A stretch of 64,000 bases of DNA from Adiantum capillus-veneris (lineage: Eukaryota > Streptophyta > Polypodiopsida > Polypodiales > Pteridaceae): contig CM043960.1 in assembly GCA_014529385.2 (NCBI GenBank), forward strand, positions 36,592,781-36,656,780. Reading direction: 5' to 3'. A program made the position numbers and the translations under genes. Of this stretch, positions 43,420 through 54,458 are shown one piece after another; within the stretch, counting starts at the first letter, position 1, and every line of letters begins with the position of its first letter. The notes beneath the pieces are model-generated. The model was given only the letters and a program-made list of their open reading frames with translations. It searched no databases and was not told the origin of the DNA.

Positions 43420-43997
43420 TGTAGTAGGGCTACATTGTCATTGGCAGAGGATGGCAGTTAGTTACAGTTGGTTTGGAGTTCACACTGGACAGACTTTCGC
43501 TTGGGCAGTGACACGTGGCAGTGGTACGGGTGGTGGTCTAGTGGACACCGTGGCCAAATCACCACCACCGCAACTTGGAGATAGGCTTAGCTGGATTGGG
43601 ATATATTGCTAGCCGTTGGTGGCTCTTTATGATACACGTATGTGTGGTTGGTTCGAGTTGTGGTACACCCCATCATCATCATCCGCTTTCTACGGTCTAG
43701 AGTATGGAGTCTCGAGTTTGAGTCCAGCACCACACACTTGCACTCTCCCTGCACATTGGAGCCTCAACACCCCCATTGTACTTGTGAGTCCTAGGGTTGG
43801 AGCTGAGTGTGCTGCCAACCAGAGTCGTTATGGTTCTATGAGTTTGCCGAGTTCCACTGAGTTCTGAGTCTGTTGTTGTGCTTTGAGTTGTTGTTCCATT
43901 GCTTTGTGATGTTTTCTTCCCTGTTAGAGTGAGGTTTCACGCATACTGCACTAAGGAGCACCCACTGTAGAGAGCACGACACACTTTCCCTGCTATA
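43420..43997 (+). repeat. 5' LTR of split gag/protease-family element
   Basis: Starts TGTAGTAGGGCTACATTGTC (sister LTR, coding strand: TGTAGCAGGGCTACAGTGTC) and ends GAGAGCACGACACACTTTCC then TGCTATA. About 578 bp, clearly diverged from the 562-bp LTRs at 13152 and 17970. Confidence 0.75.
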
Positions 43998-44865
43998 GGT
44001 GCTTCCATTTTTGGCATGCCCGGTGGGACCTCAACTGAAGTCTCACTCCACTCCGTTGAGCCTACATGTTGAGGAGCTAGCTGGTTCAGCTCCTGGCCGG
44101 GCCTAGTGTGCTTGTGTGGTCCAGCTTGGTCTAGACCAGCTTCGCTCTAGTCCAGCATGGTCTAGTCCATCTTCGCCTCGTCGAGCTTGGTCTAGCTAGT
44201 TTAGTCTCTCTCGCCCCTATCTAGCAGGAGTGGTCTAGCCGAGTCTAGTCAGGTCTGGTCTAGTGGTACTAGACTGTCCAGCAAGTTCAAGGATCTCGGT
44301 GCCCAAAGCTTGGGTGGGTTGTTGCTACTGCATGACACATACGAGGCATTCCAAAGATCGACAAAGCCCACTACTAAGCCCTCTGAAGTACTACCATTGA
44401 AAGCGCCAACCTTTCGTGCCGAGTAGAAGTCCACCAGCTCCGTTACTTGTACCCATAGTTGACACGTACGGTCACGTACGATGGTTACACGTACGAAGAA
44501 GTGCGGTACTAATCGAACTAAAAAAAATTAGACGTACGTTGAAGTAACGTACGATGCAAAAAAATAAATCATATATCTTTTAGAGCCTATAGTCTATTAT
44601 GAGTCGTGACATAGACCTTAGTAATGTAACTACTTAGTATTAAGTACTTACAACATAAAGGAGATGTCTTACAAGTAAGACCATTAAAGATTTGGCCATG
44701 GACATTGGAAACGGCAATGTTCGAAAAAAGAAGATCATGATTGTATTTGATTTCATTACATAAGTAGAGAGTCGAGGCTCGAGAGAAACAAGTGACAAAA
44801 AGTAGTGACACAACTCATAGTCTCATGGCCCATGGGTGCAAACTTTAAAGCATAAAGAGAGAGTT

Positions 44866-47210
44866 CTAAGTGCTCATATCGCTCTCATCACCGGAGTTGT
44901 GGTCCGAGCTTGAGCTAGAGGTAGCTGCATCATCCTCATCACTACTTGCATCAGATGCACTAGATGCAAGACCATAATCTCCCTCACTAAGGATGTTGCC
45001 CTCATCATCAAACTGTGGCTCTCTAGGATCCGTAGGCCTAGAAATGGACATATTCTCCAAAGTGGTGTCCGCCATAGTAGATCCACTACCCGAGCCTCGC
45101 CGCACATAGGTCCTGGGTGTCTGTGCCGACGCTCTTCCACTCCCACGAGCAACCGGAGTGGAAGCTCCTCTACCTGTAGTTGCCAAAGCTCGCACAACCA
45201 CCTTCTTGCGGGACCGTGTGCGAAAGACACGGCAATCAATCTCCTCCAACTCCAAGTAGAGGTCTTGAAATATTTGCTCCTCCTCTGGATCGCGATCTTT
45301 GTTGAGACTCTTAAGAGTCTCAATGGAGAGCTTGCATTCATCTACATTCACCTATTTGTCATTTACAACATGCAGGAAGATTAATGGAGTTAGCAATTTG
45401 GCATGCCAAAAATATGAGCACATGATACATCATACATGTAAAAGCATAAATAAAGAGTATGATGTAGCCAACTCAATTACCTGCCTAGCCATTGGCATCT
45501 CATGCATGGACTGCAACATGCGTAAATTGGAGCGACAATAGATAAGCCGCTCCAATTGCTTCGTAGAAAGCTTGTTGCGGATCTTGGTGTGTATAAGAGA
45601 ATACGCCGACCAATTCCGCTCACATGCACCCGATGAGCAATCCTAGAGCACATAGATGATAGAAGAGAGGCATGAGATTTGAATTGTGGGAATTGAGAGG
45701 TGATTCATGTCACATGAATGTCAAATGATGACATGATTGAGATTATAAATTTATAATTTATGGTATTATGTATAATATATATGATATACCTGTCCAAGAA
45801 CCCTCAATGCCACCCTTTGAAGGTGAGGCAATTGATAGCCAAAGCATTCCCATTAAAAAAGAGGCTTCACTAACGAATCCCTCTTCCAACACACCGAGGA
45901 AGCGAATGCCGTGCCTCTTTGGTCTCCATAGTTGATGAGCTCTTGGAGAAACTCTCCATGGTGTTCTTCATTGAGTATCTTTGGAAGGTACTTGTCGCGC
46001 TCCTCTTGAAGTGCTTGATCCGCAAAGATGGATGGCTTTTTGAAAGCCGGATGCAAGAGGGCGGCAAAGCCATGGATTGGTCGCCTCGTCCAATCCCACC
46101 GCTTTTTAACAAGGAAGAGAATGTCATCTTTCTTTGGAGAGTCCTCCAACACATCACTACAAAGAGAGAGAGAAAGATAGTCAAGCATGGAAGGGTAGAA
46201 CCGTAGATGGAAAAAGACAACTTACAATGTAGATAAATCATAAGATGAAATGTTTACCGTGAACCATCGGGTGCTCCATCAAGAATGGTGGATCTCTCAA
46301 ATCTCCTTGTAAGCCTCCTCCATGAAGTGGTAAAGGAGACCTATTGTAGACCCTTCCATGTCGGTCATCCGAAGCACCTTACACAATGTCAATACCACCA
46401 TGACAAGACCCTTGACCTCTTGCCAAAACTCCTCCTTCAAGCAAAGCCGTTGGATGGCCTTTGCATCTTGTTGGGATGATTGGTTCTCTTCTTCAATCCA
46501 TGCTTTGAACTCATCCGAGACCATTGTCTTTTGCAAGTTGGTTTGCACATCATAGAGGTGCTCAAGGAGGAGCCACATAGCGGCAAAGCGTGTTGCGGAA
46601 GGCTTCTTCAACTCCACCCCTCAACTGCGGCAATAGCCTTCACCATGCATTTCCAACAGTCTGTGCGAAGAATATGAAAAGAGAGATTGCACTCAATGAT
46701 GGTGCGTGCAATCTCTATCTCCGCTTGTCGTTGCCTCTCTTTGAGGAAAGACAATGGACCGGAAGTTCCACCCACTGTTTGTGCAAGAGTAGCTTGCTTT
46801 GGAGACCGCCCACCATGACTTCTTTTGCTCTTCTTTGAGACGCTACCTCCGTCGGTGGAGGCCATGGTAGCGGCGCCGGATGCAACGGACATTGATGGAG
46901 AAGCATCCTCTCCCGAATCGGAGACATCATGGTCGGGCAGCACCACCTCCTCCGATGCCTTTGCAACCCCCTTGCGCGTCTTCAAGGGGAGATACTTTGC
47001 TTTGCACTCTTGGAGAATGTCGTCGGGGATATTCGGACAAGGGCCCGCTTGCCCCCCCATCTTGGTCAAGTGGATGATAAGGTGGGTGGAGCTTGGGGTC
47101 ATGGTCTTGGGGCAATATTTGCAATACCATTTGCAAACATTTTGCTTACTCTTCACCCTTTCAAAGTAGCGGCAATGCTTGGTGAAGGCTTCATGAAGAG
47201 CGGGCGGCAT
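44866..47210 (-). pseudogene. hAT transposase, deletion derivative
   Basis: Exon 1 remnant from ATG 47210 (MPPALHEAF) through the BED finger to AIAAVEG, then the deletion junction, which puts a TGA in frame at once. After it come exon 2 remains (ELKKPSATRFAAMW, 46617 to about 46260), exon 3 (about 46155-45790, DVLEDSPKKDDI), exon 4 (dimerisation segment, about 45655-45490) and exon 5 (45351-44866), each close to copy 1. Lost parts include both putative catalytic aspartates (TDGWSD and VITDN) and the CxxH motif. It cannot make active transposase but keeps both ends, so copy 1 could in principle mobilise it. Confidence 0.9.
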
Positions 47211-47211
47211 T

Positions 47212-47470
47212 ATGGAGAGCTTGAGGGATGGGGAGTGATGAGAGAACTTTAGAGTAATGAAGAGCTTGAAGGAGATGGATGGAGATGAAGGGAGCTTAAG
47301 GAATAATGGAGAGCTTGAAGGAGATGAAGGGAGCTTGAAGGAATAATGGAGAGCTTGAAGGAGATGAAGGGAGCTTGAAGGAATAATGGAGAGCTTGAAG
47401 GAGATGAAGGGAGCTTGAAGCCTTGATGGAGTGTGGGGCTTGAAGCCTTGGCCCTTGATGAATGGAGAGA
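47212..47470. repeat. 40-bp minisatellite in hAT copy 2 leader
   Basis: At least three near-perfect units of GAGCTTGAAGGAGATGAAGG followed by GAGCTTGAAGGAATAATGGA at 47285-47420, with diverged units on either side. Confidence 0.9.
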
Positions 47471-47647
47471 GCTTGAGGGAGCTTGAGTAGGGAAGGAGAT
47501 GAATGAGAGAGCTTGAGGGAGATATGGAGAAGAAGAGAGGGTGAGCAACCTTATATAGGTTTTGAGGAGAGAGGGAGAAGAGGGTTAAAGAGAGAGCATG
47601 ATTCAAAATTCAAATTTCATGTGCCATGCCCATGGCCCATGTGGCTT

Positions 47648-47673
47648 TGTGTGTGTGTGTGTGTGTGGGGGGG

Positions 47674-47734
<61 letters not shown>
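47648..47734. repeat. (GT)n-G run-(GA)n inside hAT copy 2
   Basis: About 10 GT units, a run of about 11 G, then about 29 GA units. Confidence 0.95.
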
Positions 47735-47735
<1 letters not shown>

Positions 47736-48009
47736 CTTGATGGCATCATGCATAAGGGCTTATGATGCCCCAACTTCCAAGGCTCCAAGGCCCCCAACGA
47801 TCAAAAACTGCAGCCGTTAGGCGCTAAAAAATCCGGAAACTCAAAACGGTCAAAAAACGGATTGCAACGGTCAGGAATTTTTTTAACGAACGGGTCCCCT
47901 ACGGAACATACGGAATGCACGGGACGGGACGGAATGGACGAGACGTTCTGTTCGACGAACATGGACAACCCTGCTTGTACCCTTCCCTGCATCTACACTC
48001 ACTCTCTCA

Positions 48010-49590
48010 GTGAGATCTTCACCTCCCAGGTCACCTTCCCCAGTACAGTTCTCACCCACTATGTTACAGCAAGCTCTTGAGCAACAAGCTCCCGAGCAAG
48101 CAACCATGGAGGAGCTCACAAGGGTTCTCGCTAAGGTGAACATAAAGTTTCCGACTTTCAGAGGACTCTCCAGAAAGGATGCAGACGACCATGCTAGGAG
48201 ATTTGTATCCCTCTGCAGGGGTCATGGCCTCAACAGAGAAGACGCCTACCTAGTGCTCTTTCTGTCAACCTTGGACGGTTTAGCAGATAAATGGTACAAT
48301 TAGTTTGTTGAGAACCACTTTACTTCTTGGGCAGCACTAAGGCAGCAGTCCTGTGAATCTTTCAGACCAGGTCACTTCCAAGAGAAGGTTTTGGATGAGT
48401 TGGCAAACCTATTGCTCAAATCAATGAGACTTTTGTAGAACTCATGACCAGAATAAAGTCTTTGGTCGCCAAGCTTCCCCATCAACCAAGAGACTTCATG
48501 GTCAAGAAGTGGGTGGAGAAGGTTCTCCCTCTCCCCAAGAATTCTCAGCAAAACCTTCGAGAGAGTCTTCGACCTGACGCCACTGTGGAGGAGTTTGTTG
48601 CTGCTGCTACTAGGATAGGAGCAAGATATGTATTTAACGACTCCCCTCAGGTAGAGATTGCCTCTGTACTCTTGGAAAGTCTGTCTGAGCCCTTGACTTC
48701 TTTACATAGGGTACTAGAAGCACTAAAGTTACAACGAGCTCTTCAGGAGGAGAGATCCTTCTCTCTTTGATAGGAGAAGCCTCCACATCAAGAGGCTTTG
48801 GACTAGATCAAGTGGGAGCTAGAAGAGCTGAGGACTCAAGAGGCTGTGGTCCGGTGTAGCTCATGCCGCTCTCTAGGGAACCCCTCCATATGACTGCCCC
48901 CTTCGGGCTTATTGCCACTTCTGTGAAAAGTTTGGACATGAGGACAAGGATTGCTACTACCTAAAGGGATTGCGGAAAATACAACAAAGTCTTGGTCCTA
49001 CTCTTCAACAGGGAGTAGCACCTGCATCCAACATGGTTTCCCCCTATGGCCATCCAAACCACATGCCACCTTTGCTGACAATCCTTCCTATGCCAAGTTT
49101 GCAGAGCACTTTTGCATCTTAGAGCTTTTATCATGCAAATGCTCCCTCAGCCCCTCAAAGCTTCTACACCTCCACCTCCATGCACAAGGAGCAAGGACCA
49201 CCTCGCCCTTCAACTCGCCCATCCAATCAGCCCATTTTGTGCTACAGATGCGGGGAATATGGGCAATAGCAAAGCAAATTCCCCCTGTAGAAGGGTCACC
49301 TCCGTGCCGTCATTGCATTGAAGTTGGGGATCACTACAGTAAGGATTTTCCCAAACTTCGCGCAACCATGTCTTCGAGCCAAGTCAGAGCCAAAATGAAT
49401 TTATCTTTCCCAAGATCAATCTGATAGCAGTTAGCACCATCCCTCAGCCGCCACCTTTTGCCCATGTGGTTGCCCCTCAAGACAAGCTGCATTTGGTAGA
49501 GGAGCCCGCAGGTGTCCTCACTCGGGCCCAACTCTGGCGACTCTGATGCACACCCGGCTCTGCTAGACCATATGCAAAGCAGAGAGTCCT
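48010..49590 (+). pseudogene. Gag of split LTR element (broken)
   Basis: Colinear with residues about 55-560 of the 1011-residue gag-protease protein. First piece 48010-48303 (TRVLAKVNIKFPTFRGLS, GLADKWYN), then a stop where the sister has Ser. Next, 48444-48770 (SLVAKLPHQPRDFMVKKW, RESLRPDATVEEFVAAATR). Further pieces contain knuckle remnants and LVEEPAGVLTRAQ. It has several stops and frameshifts. The protease domain is missing, replaced by unrecognised sequence. Confidence 0.85.
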
Positions 49591-49864
49591 ATTTGTTGTG
49601 GTCTATGTCACAAAAGATAAGATTAGCCTCTTTCGAAGTTACAGAAGAGTCAAGCATTGATGATTTTGAAAAAGATTGGTTTGTAAAACTTCTTGGAAGA
49701 CTAGTGAGTGTACGGCTATCTGATCTTCCCGTTTGGAATCGGCATACCATAGAGAGCATGTTTCTTTCAAATCTTGGAACAGGTCAGCTTCAGCTTCCTC
49801 CATCAAATGCTCTTTGTGCATTCTGTGAAGTACCTTGCGAACTACGAGAAGAGCCACCAGATGT
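49591..49864 (+). other. Unrecognised open stretch after broken gag
   Basis: Open on the plus strand (SREYLLWSMSQKIRLASFEV, then SSIDDFEKDWFVKLLGRL), in the position where the sister has protease, but unlike protease. Origin unknown; possibly captured sequence. Confidence 0.35.
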
Positions 49865-50150
49865 CCAAGTGCCCCTACTCCCCTCCCCCCCTCTGCCCCT
49901 ACCCCCTCTCGCCCCTCACTACCCCCCTCTCCTCACCCCTCACCACGCCACCTCGCCCCTACCCTCCCCCTCTCGCCCCTCACCACTCCCCCTCTCCTGA
50001 CCCCTCACCACCCCACCTCGCCCTTCCCTCCCCCCCTCGCCCTACCTTCCCTCTCTCCTCGCTCCTACCCTCCCTCTTCTTGCCCCTCACCTCCCCTCTC
50101 CCCTCGTCCCTCACCACCCCCCCTCGCCCTACCCTCCCTGTCTCCTCACT
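49865..50150. repeat. CCCCTCRCC-type minisatellite
   Basis: Dense CCCCTCACCAC, CCCCTCGCCC and TACCCTCCC units. It occupies the same place, downstream of gag, as the 14065-14580 minisatellite in the sister element (which is C-rich on its coding strand). Confidence 0.85.
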
Positions 50151-50230
50151 TTAAAAGCGAGTTTAACCTAAGAAAGGATACGAAGAGCGAGGCGACATAG
50201 CTTTGGAAGACCTATCCTTCCATGAACTTG

Positions 50231-51170
50231 TCACCATGCCAAAGGAAGCTTGCAAGCCTCCTCTCTGAATGCTACAACTCTCACAAATGATGGCCCAAGG
50301 TTGCTCATGTAGCTCACGAATTCAGAATCAATGATGAGTTGCTTATCTTGCGAGAACATTTTGTTGATGTAGTGCATTTGCAAGGTGGACAAGGTGGTAT
50401 CATGAAACAAGCTAGGCTTCTTGTAGAGAGGGTGGAGCAATGCAGCCATCCCATGAATGGGATGACTCATGAATGCCCATTGACTCTCTATAATAGCCAA
50501 GATCTCAGAACGCTTGCAAAATTGAAAGGAGACAAGACCATAAAAAAGGCAAAGGAGTTGCAAGTAGCCAAGATCTTACCACTTCGGTGTCAGTATGCTG
50601 CAAGAGGAGATGTGGTTTTTCATCTAAATGAATAGATGAAAAACTAGACCCAATGTCGATCGAGCCCTCCATGTTAGTAACCCACAAAAGAACATAAACC
50701 GTTAAACGGGTTGAAGAGCCCCTATGAGGCATTGCACCTCCTACCAAAAAGTCTCATCAAGCACTCTCCTCTGTATGTATTTGGTACGCTCATCTTGAGC
50801 ATGATGTAGCAACCTCCACTTCGGATCCACAACATTCTGTAGTAGTGCATCACCTTTCAGAACCTCTGAAGCACTAAGTACATGTAAGCAAACGTGGTCT
50901 TGGGTCTGATCATGTTCAATGTAGAATAGCTCCTGAATATGGACAAAACGTGATGCTTCTTGCGAAAGAAGGTAGTGATCTTTGCAGCATTAGAGACAAT
51001 AGTCTGCACCCATGACAATTCACCTATGCCCTCCATAAGAAAATCCAAACAACGCGCTGCACAAGGGGTCCACACAATGGTAGGGAACTCTCCCACCTCA
51101 ATGATTGCTTGTTGGATATGGCCATAAATGAACTCACCGAAAATCCGCTCATCTGCCACCCTTGCATTTT
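50231..51170 (-). pseudogene. Relic hAT transposase of a second family
   Basis: Minus-strand pieces in transposase order. ADERIFGEFIYGHIQQAIIE and VGEFPTIVWTPCAARCLDFL (about 50950-51159) match the DUF659 end and CxxH region of copy 1, with His of PCASH replaced by Arg. KKHHVLSIFRSYSTLN follows. Then 50563-50231 (HPIHGMAALLHPLYKKPSLF) matches exon 3 of copy 1. Stops, frameshifts and missing exons make it inactive. Similarity to copy 1 is moderate, so it is another family, not a decayed sister. Confidence 0.8.
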
Positions 51171-51963
51171 TTTATAAAAAAGGTCCTTACAGTACCTTTT
51201 CGTATGTAGTGATCCGTATTGTATGGACATAGTTTTTATCATACGCGTATGAAATCTTTTGCCCACGTATGCACACGTTGGCACACCATGTGTGGGCAGC
51301 GTTTTAAGGGAAAACGGGCAGAGGACCCTTTTTTCGGGAAAAAATCGTGTGCCTAAGTTTTTTTTTTTTTCGAGAAAAAGATCCTTCTATTAGTTACTGA
51401 AACTGCCCATAGGGCTACAACCACCTCTTCAAGAGAGGGCTACAACAACCATGGTGGGAGACTCTCCCAATGAAAAAACCAGCATATGTACAATGGGGCT
51501 AAATCAAGAAATGGTGGGAGGGAAAAGCCACACAAGTGGTCGGTAATGTGCCTAAGTTTTGTCTACCTTGGGCCGGGACTTTGTTTTGTTACCAGCATGT
51601 TGTGGTTTATAGATATATCATATATCATGTTTCTATGTCCTGTCATTCGATGATCAATCTATGATTCTATCGCAGATTATTACCGGCAACCACCTGTGAA
51701 TATAGTATGGTAACTTGTTTTAAGTCTTTTTGGGGTTTATCTTTCATTGCTTTTAGTCATTGTAGTCTACTTTGGTGTATCCCCCCTTAAATTTTAAGGT
51801 CACGTATGAAATCCCATGTATAGAACGTTACAGGGGTTTGAATATACTTATTTCATACTTCCATATGTGTATGCGTATGCCGTATGGTTTCCTTATGAAA
51901 AACTATGCGTACAGATGTACGATACCATACTGATCTATGTGTATGTATTGATGCAACCTTGAT
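51171..51963 (-). mobile_element. Terminal region of relic hAT, interrupted by a short retroposon
   Basis: Rich in CGTATG/GTACGATA motifs at 51185-51300 and 51790-51950. On the minus strand the far edge reads CAAGGTTGCATCAATACATA, a hAT-like terminus comparable with CAGGGTTGTCC of copy 1. The other end and the target duplication were not found. A retroposon lies at 51358-51546. Confidence 0.5.
51358..51546 (-). mobile_element. Short retroposon (truncated LINE or SINE) with target duplication
   Basis: Begins with a T-run on the plus strand (a poly-A tail on the minus strand after CTCG). It is flanked by TGTGCCTAAG plus T's at 51348-51357 and again at 51547-51556, a typical target-primed insertion. 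Only about 190 bp, no coding sequence. Confidence 0.75.
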
Positions 51964-52051
51964 CTTCACAAGATACAACTGCCGGTACTAGTCTACGTCA
52001 AATTGGAGGCCTACATCTCGCACAAGGCTTCTCTCTTATAGGCCACTGGCC
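51557..52051. other. No gene; part of relic hAT terminal region
   Basis: See the entry at 51171-51963. From 51964 to 52051 nothing is recognised except the left flank ACTGGCC (52045-52051) of the next element. Confidence 0.45.
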
Positions 52052-52485
52052 CAGTGTAACAGGGAACGGGGGGAACACAACCCAAACGTTCCGAAACGGC
52101 GTTCCGCAAGAGTCCCGTTCCCGAAACGGAGATGGGGACGGAATGCTGTTCCGGAACGGGGTGTAACCGAAATGGGGGGAACGAGGCGGAATGGCGAAAC
52201 GCAGGGGGGAATGGACAAAAGTAGGCATTTTGGGGCAAAAAAGTGGGCTTTTGGGGGCAGATTTGGGGCTGTTTGAGAGTAGGTTAGGGGGCAGATTTGG
52301 GGGTAGTTTTGGGGTTGTTTAGGAGTTTATTTGGGACTAAGCTGAATGGAGGTAATTCAAGCCTTACTTTAGTGGACCGTTCCGGCCACGTTCCCGTTCT
52401 GGCCTCCCCTCCTCCTCCTCGTTCCCGTCCCGTTCCGGGCCCTCCCGTTCCCGTTCCCCATTCCCGTTCCGGGTAACTATGCGTG
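52052..52485. mobile_element. GTTCC/GGAAC-rich non-autonomous DNA element, hAT-like
   Basis: Left part rich in GGAACGGGG and GTTCCG, right part rich in CCCGTTCC, giving long imperfect complementarity between the ends. The ends read CAGTGTAACAGGGAACGGGG and, on the opposite strand, CACGCATAGTTACCCGGAAC. ACTGGCC flanks both sides (52045-52051, 52486-52492), 7 of an 8-bp duplication. No transposase. Assignment to hAT rests on the duplication length and CA ends only. Confidence 0.5.
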
Positions 52486-52684
52486 ACTGGCCTCTTGCTT
52501 TTACACGGCTAGAAAACCATAAAATTCACTTGTTTTAAAAAACGACCCTAAAAGCTTCTAAAGTCATAACTTACACAATTTGGTGACTGGCCTCTTGCTT
52601 TTACACGGCTAGAAAACCATAAAATTCACTTGTTTTCAAAAACGATCCTAAAAGCTTCTAAAGTCATAACTTACACAATTTGGT
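52485..52684. repeat. 100-bp tandem duplication
   Basis: Two copies (52485-52584, 52585-52684) starting GACTGGCCTCTTGCTTTTAC and ending ACACAATTTGGT, with two differences noticed. It begins exactly at the edge of the preceding element. Confidence 0.95.
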
Positions 52685-53049
52685 GCCAAAAGCACTTGCC
52701 ACACCATGCTACCCAGGTTTTACGGTGGAAAATCCGTCACAATTTATGGTCGGATTTTCGGGCCACGGTCCTTAGCTTTTGGTCCTTTTGCTCAGTGCCT
52801 TTCTGGGTCCCTTGTCTTCCATCCAAAGTTGTTATGCCACGTCATCCAAGTTGTGATATACTATCCCTATAGAGAAAATCGGCCATGATTACGCTTACGA
52901 AATTTCAATCCGATTTTTGAGTACACATTGACTTCTTGCATATATGCCAAAGACCATCACCACTAGACAATTTAATCTCTAGCATGCACCATCACACATT
53001 CAACATTGTGGAGGACCCCTTGGACAAGATTTGAGGCAGCCATGCTACG
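52685..53049. other. No gene recognised
   Basis: No domain or repeat recognised; may be 5' LINE sequence leading into the endonuclease fragment. Confidence 0.4.
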
Positions 53050-53239
53050 GTTCATGGGGCTCAGTTAGCAGCTTGGGAATGTTTATGTATGACCTTGAAG
53101 ATTTCAGATGGCCCCTCAGACAACCTCTCTTTCTCTAAATCTGACCGCAGAGTAGGGGGCGTGCATCTATCTAGGATAGATCGCTTTTACGCTAGTGATC
53201 ACATTTGTGACATGGGAGGATCAGTTTGCATTTTAGCAG
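53050..53239 (+). pseudogene. LINE-2 endonuclease fragment (left of gypsy insertion)
   Basis: Plus-strand frame reads SDRRVGGVHLSRIDRFYASD and then GGSVCILA, the R-IDR-F-V/A-S/D part of an APE-type LINE endonuclease. It is cut at 53239 by the gypsy LTR and lies in the same orientation as the reverse transcriptase resuming at 61643. Confidence 0.65.
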
Positions 53240-53449
53240 TGACGGGAGCAAAGCGAACCCTGAACCCCGACGGCCTCTAAAACACCGGGGACCGAATGGC
53301 GCGCCTCGAGCCTGTCATGGTAAAGCAAATAGGGGGCACCACCTAGCTTCAGCGGCTAGGACGCAAACAACACACCACCATAACAAAGTTTTCATCCAAG
53401 AGAGATGGATGCTTGGGAGTAATGATGAAGAGGAAAGGGAATGAGATCA

Positions 53450-53493
<44 letters not shown>

Positions 53494-54282
53494 GGTATAG
53501 CGGCTTAGTACTTAGGCACCACAAAAGGATGGCGAATCCGCACACCCTTCACACATACACAAGCTCACTCCAAACACAAGACTAAGTGGCGATTCCGCAC
53601 ACCTCACATGGACAAAACATTGCAAGAAAACATACTCACAAAACCTCAAGCTTTATTTAGAGAATAAGGCGATGAAATGGGGAGCATAGGGTAGGGGAAT
53701 GAGAAGGGAGAGCGTGGTAGAGCACATGGCGGATAGGTGGGAGTTGATGGCGAAAACTCGCACGAGGGTTATGGCCATCATCCTTGATTTAGTTTCCCTT
53801 CATCTTCCATAGCCCAAGGGTGTAGAGATCATGCTCAAGACGAGCATGGTGATTGCGGTGATGGTGATGGTGTGGGTGTGTGTGTGTGCACTAGGCACAC
53901 ACAGTGCATAGTGTACTCTTTGGTGATGGTGTGTGTCCTTAGTGTGATGGTGACCCCTCTTTATATAGGGGAGGAGGGGGGAGAAATTTTAGAATTTAGA
54001 AATGAAGAAATCATTTTCTACATAGGCCATGTGACTATGGGCCCCACTTGTCTGGCTGTGTGTATATGTGCCAGAACAGCAGTCTCATGAGAGAGAGACT
54101 AAGAGAGAGAGATGGGTTGATGAAAAAAAGTGAGAGGTGACATGGAGAATAAAGTAATTACAAGAGGGGAGTTGACCTTTTGAGTGGAGGAGAGGAAAAG
54201 GGACACTCGGCGGGGCAACAGTGAAGAAAAAGGAGGCAAAGTGGGGATGGGCTACCCCGTAGGCATGAGGTGGCCTATTTTA
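53240..54282 (-). repeat. 3' LTR of Tat-like element
   Basis: 1043 bp; plus-strand edges TGACGGGAGCAAAGCG and GGTGGCCTATTTTA. Contains (GA)n at 53452-53488 and a TATATAGGGG promoter-like motif near 53961. Confidence 0.92.
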
Positions 54283-54300
54283 CCTTTTTTATATATTTAC
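54283..54300 (-). promoter_or_regulatory. Polypurine tract
   Basis: Minus strand reads ATATAAAAAAGG immediately before the 3' LTR start TAAAATAGG; the usual primer for plus-strand DNA synthesis. Confidence 0.6.
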
Positions 54301-54458
54301 ATAATCATACTTTATTTTTTTCTTACTTTTTTCAATGCCTTTTATCACTCCCTCCCTAAGAGGGGGTTTTCATGGGGTGGGGACGAGAGAAGAGGGGTAT
54401 GGGAGCTTGGCTTGTGAAAAGCCCCCATCATTAGCCCTCCCCTTTTGGCTAGAGGTAT

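Larger units (their letters stand above)
44454..47973 (-). mobile_element. hAT transposon copy 2, internally deleted (non-autonomous)
   Basis: Same termini as copy 1 (CATAGTTGACACGTACGG left; CAGGGTTGTCCATGTTCG on the opposite strand right), flanked by its own perfect 8-bp duplication CTTGTACC. 3520 bp against 4190 bp in copy 1. The main difference is a deletion of about 700 bp near 46613-46622, removing the end of exon 1, intron 1 and the start of exon 2. It sits in the leader of an LTR element. Confidence 0.93.
43420..50150 (+). mobile_element. Gag/protease-family LTR retrotransposon, second member, split by hAT copy 2
   Basis: Related to the element at 13152-18531 but on the plus strand and more decayed. 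A 5' LTR (43420-43997) is followed by the same leader block (43998-44030) and a TCTAGTCCAGC-rich leader to about 44280. hAT copy 2 interrupts at 44454-47973 (duplication CTTGTACC at 44446-44453 and 47974-47981). The leader and broken gag resume at 47982-49590, then a C-rich minisatellite. No 3' LTR was found, so the right boundary is approximate. Confidence 0.75.

Noticed and set aside
50231-51170. A third copy of the hAT at 30116-34305
   Set aside because: Protein similarity is only moderate and the terminal sequence differs, so it is a separate family.
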